This document shows, piece after piece, positions 16,253-18,032 of a stretch of 18,032 nucleotides of DNA. Numbering within the stretch: the first letter of the stretch is position 1; each line of letters opens with the position of its first letter. A program made the position numbers and the translations under genes. Source of the DNA: Acidimicrobiales bacterium (GTDB taxonomy: Bacteria; Actinomycetota; Acidimicrobiia; Acidimicrobiales; Acidimicrobilacustridaceae); NCBI GenBank assembly GCA_023261915.1, contig JALRFT010000306.1, positions 1 through 18,032 on the forward strand, in the 5' to 3' direction. The notes under the pieces are model-generated. The model was not told the origin of the DNA. It saw only the letters and a program-made list of their open reading frames with translations, and did no database searches.

Positions 16253-17310
16253 AGCCTCGCCACCGCATCTTTGGCCGCCTGAGCGAGGAGCTCAACGGTG
16301 TCACCAAACCCGGAGAATTCCTGGCTGCCGCGGTTTCCCATGGCGCCGCCGGCGTAGCGACTGAATACCCCTTCGAGGATGCAGGCCAGCTTCCAGTAGC
16401 CGAAGGCCACGTAGAAGTCGATGGCGCTGGTATCCCGCCCCGTCCGTTCGGTATACCGCTCCAGAAGGTCCGCCCGGGTTGGGAAGCCGACTGCGCCCGA
16501 GGCGGGTGTTACTGACAGTGGGCCCGATTCGCCGGGATCAGTCCAGTAGACGAGCAAGAGGCCAAGATCGGCCAGAGGATCCCCGAGCGTGCAGAGTTCC
16601 CAATCGAGTACGGCCACGACGTCGCCGTCGGGTCCGAGCATGCAGTTGTCGAGCCGGTAGTCACCGTGCACGATCGCTGCGGGGCCTTGTTTAGGGATCA
16701 GGGAACACAATCGGGAATGCACCTCATCCATGACCGGCAGGTCCCGTGATCGGGAAGCCTCGAACTGTCGGTGCCAGCGCTTCAACTGCCGTTCGATGTA
16801 GCCGTCGTGTCGTGCCAGATCCCCAAGACCAATGACCTCAGGATCCACGGCGTGGATGTCGGCCAGCACGCCAATGAGCGATTCACCTGCCTGAGTCCGC
16901 TGCTCTGGCGTCAGCACTTCAGCATCGGCGGTGTCGCGCACGATGATTCCGTCCACGAACTCCATCACGTAAAAGGGTGCTCCGTTGACGCTCTCATCCG
17001 TGCACATCCCCACGACCGGCGGAACGGGAACGTCGGTGGGGGCCAAGGCAGAGATGATGCGGTGCTCGCGCCCCATGTCATGCGCCGTGGCGAGGACCTG
17101 ACCGAGCGGTGGCCGGCGCAGCACCCATCGATGACCGGCCGCATCCTCAACCCGGAAGGTCAGGTTCGAGTGGCCTCCAGTGATGAGATCGAAACCCAAG
17201 GGCGGAGTTACCTCGTCGGCGTGACGGGCCAACCACGCAGTGACCTCAGCGGGGTTGATCCCCGGCGGGGCGGCATCGTTGGGGGTCGCATGGAGGTCGC
17301 TCGGTGGCAC
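16249..17310 (-). CDS. Aminoglycoside-phosphotransferase-fold kinase-like protein (APH family)
   Basis: The 353-residue protein has an APH/choline-kinase fold. The N-lobe shows GGHSNLTFRV, RWVLRRPP with the expected ATP-binding region, and YVMEFVDG at the hinge. The catalytic loop is HGDYRLDN (215-222) with Asp217, and the metal-binding motif is LDWE with Asp236. This subgroup resembles the APH domain of ACAD10/11-type proteins found near acyl-CoA dehydrogenase genes in actinobacteria, so lipid-related phosphorylation is more likely than drug resistance; that is inference. The GTG at 17310 has no clear Shine-Dalgarno but has TAGCGT 6 nt before it, so its mRNA may be leaderless. Its stop overlaps the PAC2 start. 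Confidence 0.9.
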   Translation of the reverse strand: MPPSDLHATPNDAAPPGINPAEVTAWLARHADEVTPPLGFDLITGGHSNLTFRVEDAAGHRWVLRRPPLGQVLATAHDMGREHRIISALAPTDVPVPPVVGMCTDESVNGAPFYVMEFVDGIIVRDTADAEVLTPEQRTQAGESLIGVLADIHAVDPEVIGLGDLARHDGYIERQLKRWHRQFEASRSRDLPVMDEVHSRLCSLIPKQGPAAIVHGDYRLDNCMLGPDGDVVAVLDWELCTLGDPLADLGLLLVYWTDPGESGPLSVTPASGAVGFPTRADLLERYTERTGRDTSAIDFYVAFGYWKLACILEGVFSRYAGGAMGNRGSQEFSGFGDTVELLAQAAKDAVARL

Positions 17311-17322
17311 GTCGCCACGCTA
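17311..17322 (-). promoter_or_regulatory. Probable leaderless promoter (-10) of the kinase gene
   Basis: On the minus strand TAGCGT (17317-17322) fits the actinobacterial -10 consensus TANNNT and lies exactly 6 nt before the GTG start at 17310. Transcription would begin at the start codon. No purine-rich ribosome site is present and no clear -35 is seen. Confidence 0.45.
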
Positions 17323-17358
17323 CCGGTTCGCCGGTCAGGGGGCGCCACGTCGAGGCCG

Positions 17359-17370
17359 TATCGTGGGGGA
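17359..17370 (+). promoter_or_regulatory. Probable leaderless promoter (-10) of the thioredoxin-TPR gene
   Basis: TATCGT (17359-17364) fits TANNNT and is followed by 6 nt (GGGGGA) and then the ATG at 17371. The purine run touches the start codon, too close to act as a normal Shine-Dalgarno. Transcription starting at the A of ATG explains the layout. Confidence 0.5.
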
Positions 17371-18032
17371 ATGGTCATCGATGTCACGGATGCGACCTTT
17401 GAGGTCGAGGTCTTAGAGCGTTCGGAGTCCACTCCTGTGGTCGTCGACCTGTGGGCGACCTGGTGTGGCCCTTGCCGGACGCTCGGACCGATTCTCGAGG
17501 CGGTCGTGGGAGAGACCGAGGGAGCGGTGATCCTCGCCAAGGTTGACACCGATGCGAACCCTCAGACCTCGGCTGCCTTCTCCGTGCAAAGCATTCCTGC
17601 GGTCTATGCCGTGGTGGACCGCAAGGTCGTCAATGGCTTCATCGGCGCCCGAGGGGAGCGGGAGGTCCGGGATTTTGTCGACTCTCTCACCCAATCACCG
17701 GAGCAGCAGGAGGTCGCAGCCCTGGTCGCTGCCGGAGACGAAGCCTCATTGCGCCGCGCGGTTGAGGTCCTTCCTGGGGACGAGGCTGCGGTGTCTGCCC
17801 TCGCAGCGCTCCTCGTTGACGCTGGCGTATACGACGAGGCACTCGGTCTTCTCGAGCGCATCCCGGCATCGGCTACCACCCGCCAGGTGGCAGCCCGGGC
17901 GCGCCTGCTGCAACGTGGCGAGATGCCCGGTGGTGACAGCGCCGTTGAGGCCCGGCTCGAAGTTCTCCTTGATCTCGTGAAGGAAGACACCGATGCTCGT
18001 AGCGAGTTCCTTGACCTGCTCGAGGTGATCGG
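17371..18032 (+). CDS. Thioredoxin-domain protein with C-terminal TPR-like helices (3' partial)
   Basis: The frame is open from the ATG at 17371 to the window end (220 full codons, no stop). Residues 1-108 form a thioredoxin fold with WATWCGPC (Cys32 and Cys35) and the cis-proline motif SIPAVY (Pro76). From about 110 the protein is helical and Ala/Leu/Glu-rich, for example AALLVDAGVYDEALGLLERIP and ARLEVLLDLVKEDTDARSEFL, like the tetratricopeptide half of YbbN/CnoX proteins. E. coli CnoX has lost the CxxC pair, while here it is intact, so a dithiol-disulfide role combined with holdase activity is possible. The gene diverges from the kinase gene across 60 bp and appears to be leaderless. Confidence 0.88.
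   Translation, partial: MVIDVTDATFEVEVLERSESTPVVVDLWATWCGPCRTLGPILEAVVGETEGAVILAKVDTDANPQTSAAFSVQSIPAVYAVVDRKVVNGFIGARGEREVRDFVDSLTQSPEQQEVAALVAAGDEASLRRAVEVLPGDEAAVSALAALLVDAGVYDEALGLLERIPASATTRQVAARARLLQRGEMPGGDSAVEARLEVLLDLVKEDTDARSEFLDLLEVI

Noticed and set aside
16249..17310. Aminoglycoside resistance gene
   Set aside because: The fold is APH, but the sequence resembles the acyl-CoA-dehydrogenase-associated subgroup, and nothing nearby suggests a resistance island.

Overview
The window is high-GC, densely coded DNA of actinobacterial character. Pointers are GTG starts, ATGA, GTGA and TGATG stop-start overlaps, a predicted F420-dependent luciferase-like oxidoreductase, a CYP124/125/142-like P450, a PAC2 protein and probable leaderless promoters. 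The gene mix suggests the class Acidimicrobiia, but no marker here fixes the genus. All complete genes look intact. No insertion sequence, CRISPR array or prophage was seen, and no gene-free stretch exceeds about 300 bases.

Left part (1-4090): the 3' end of an unrecognised plus-strand gene, a FUSC-type membrane protein, a minus-strand tRNA-Ala(GGC) with a readable promoter, and plus-strand leuS.

Centre (4182-12876, plus strand): a fatty-acyl-AMP-ligase-type enzyme, then a branched-chain-amino-acid-type (Liv/HAAT) ABC transporter compressed into three polypeptides. These are a LivH-LivM permease fusion, a 999-residue fusion of a 12-helix MFS-like domain with LivF-like and LivG-like ATPases, and a large membrane-anchored substrate-binding protein. 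The last three genes overlap or nearly touch. A 33-bp interrupted palindrome lies between the ligase and the permease. The MFS-LivF-LivG fusion is the most unusual item. A working hypothesis is uptake of a carboxylic or other hydrophobic acid, possibly activated by the ligase; the substrate cannot be read from the sequence.

Right part (12883-17310, minus strand): two coupled gene pairs. An APH-fold kinase-like protein overlaps a PAC2 protein. An F420-type LLM oxidoreductase overlaps a cytochrome P450 with an extra N-terminal segment of about 65 residues. The P450 gene converges on the binding-protein gene with only 6 bp between stop codons. These genes fit lipid or sterol oxidation, by inference. 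At the right edge a thioredoxin-TPR protein (cut by the window end) diverges from the kinase gene. Both starts lack a good Shine-Dalgarno and have a TANNNT hexamer exactly 6 nt upstream, suggesting paired leaderless promoters.
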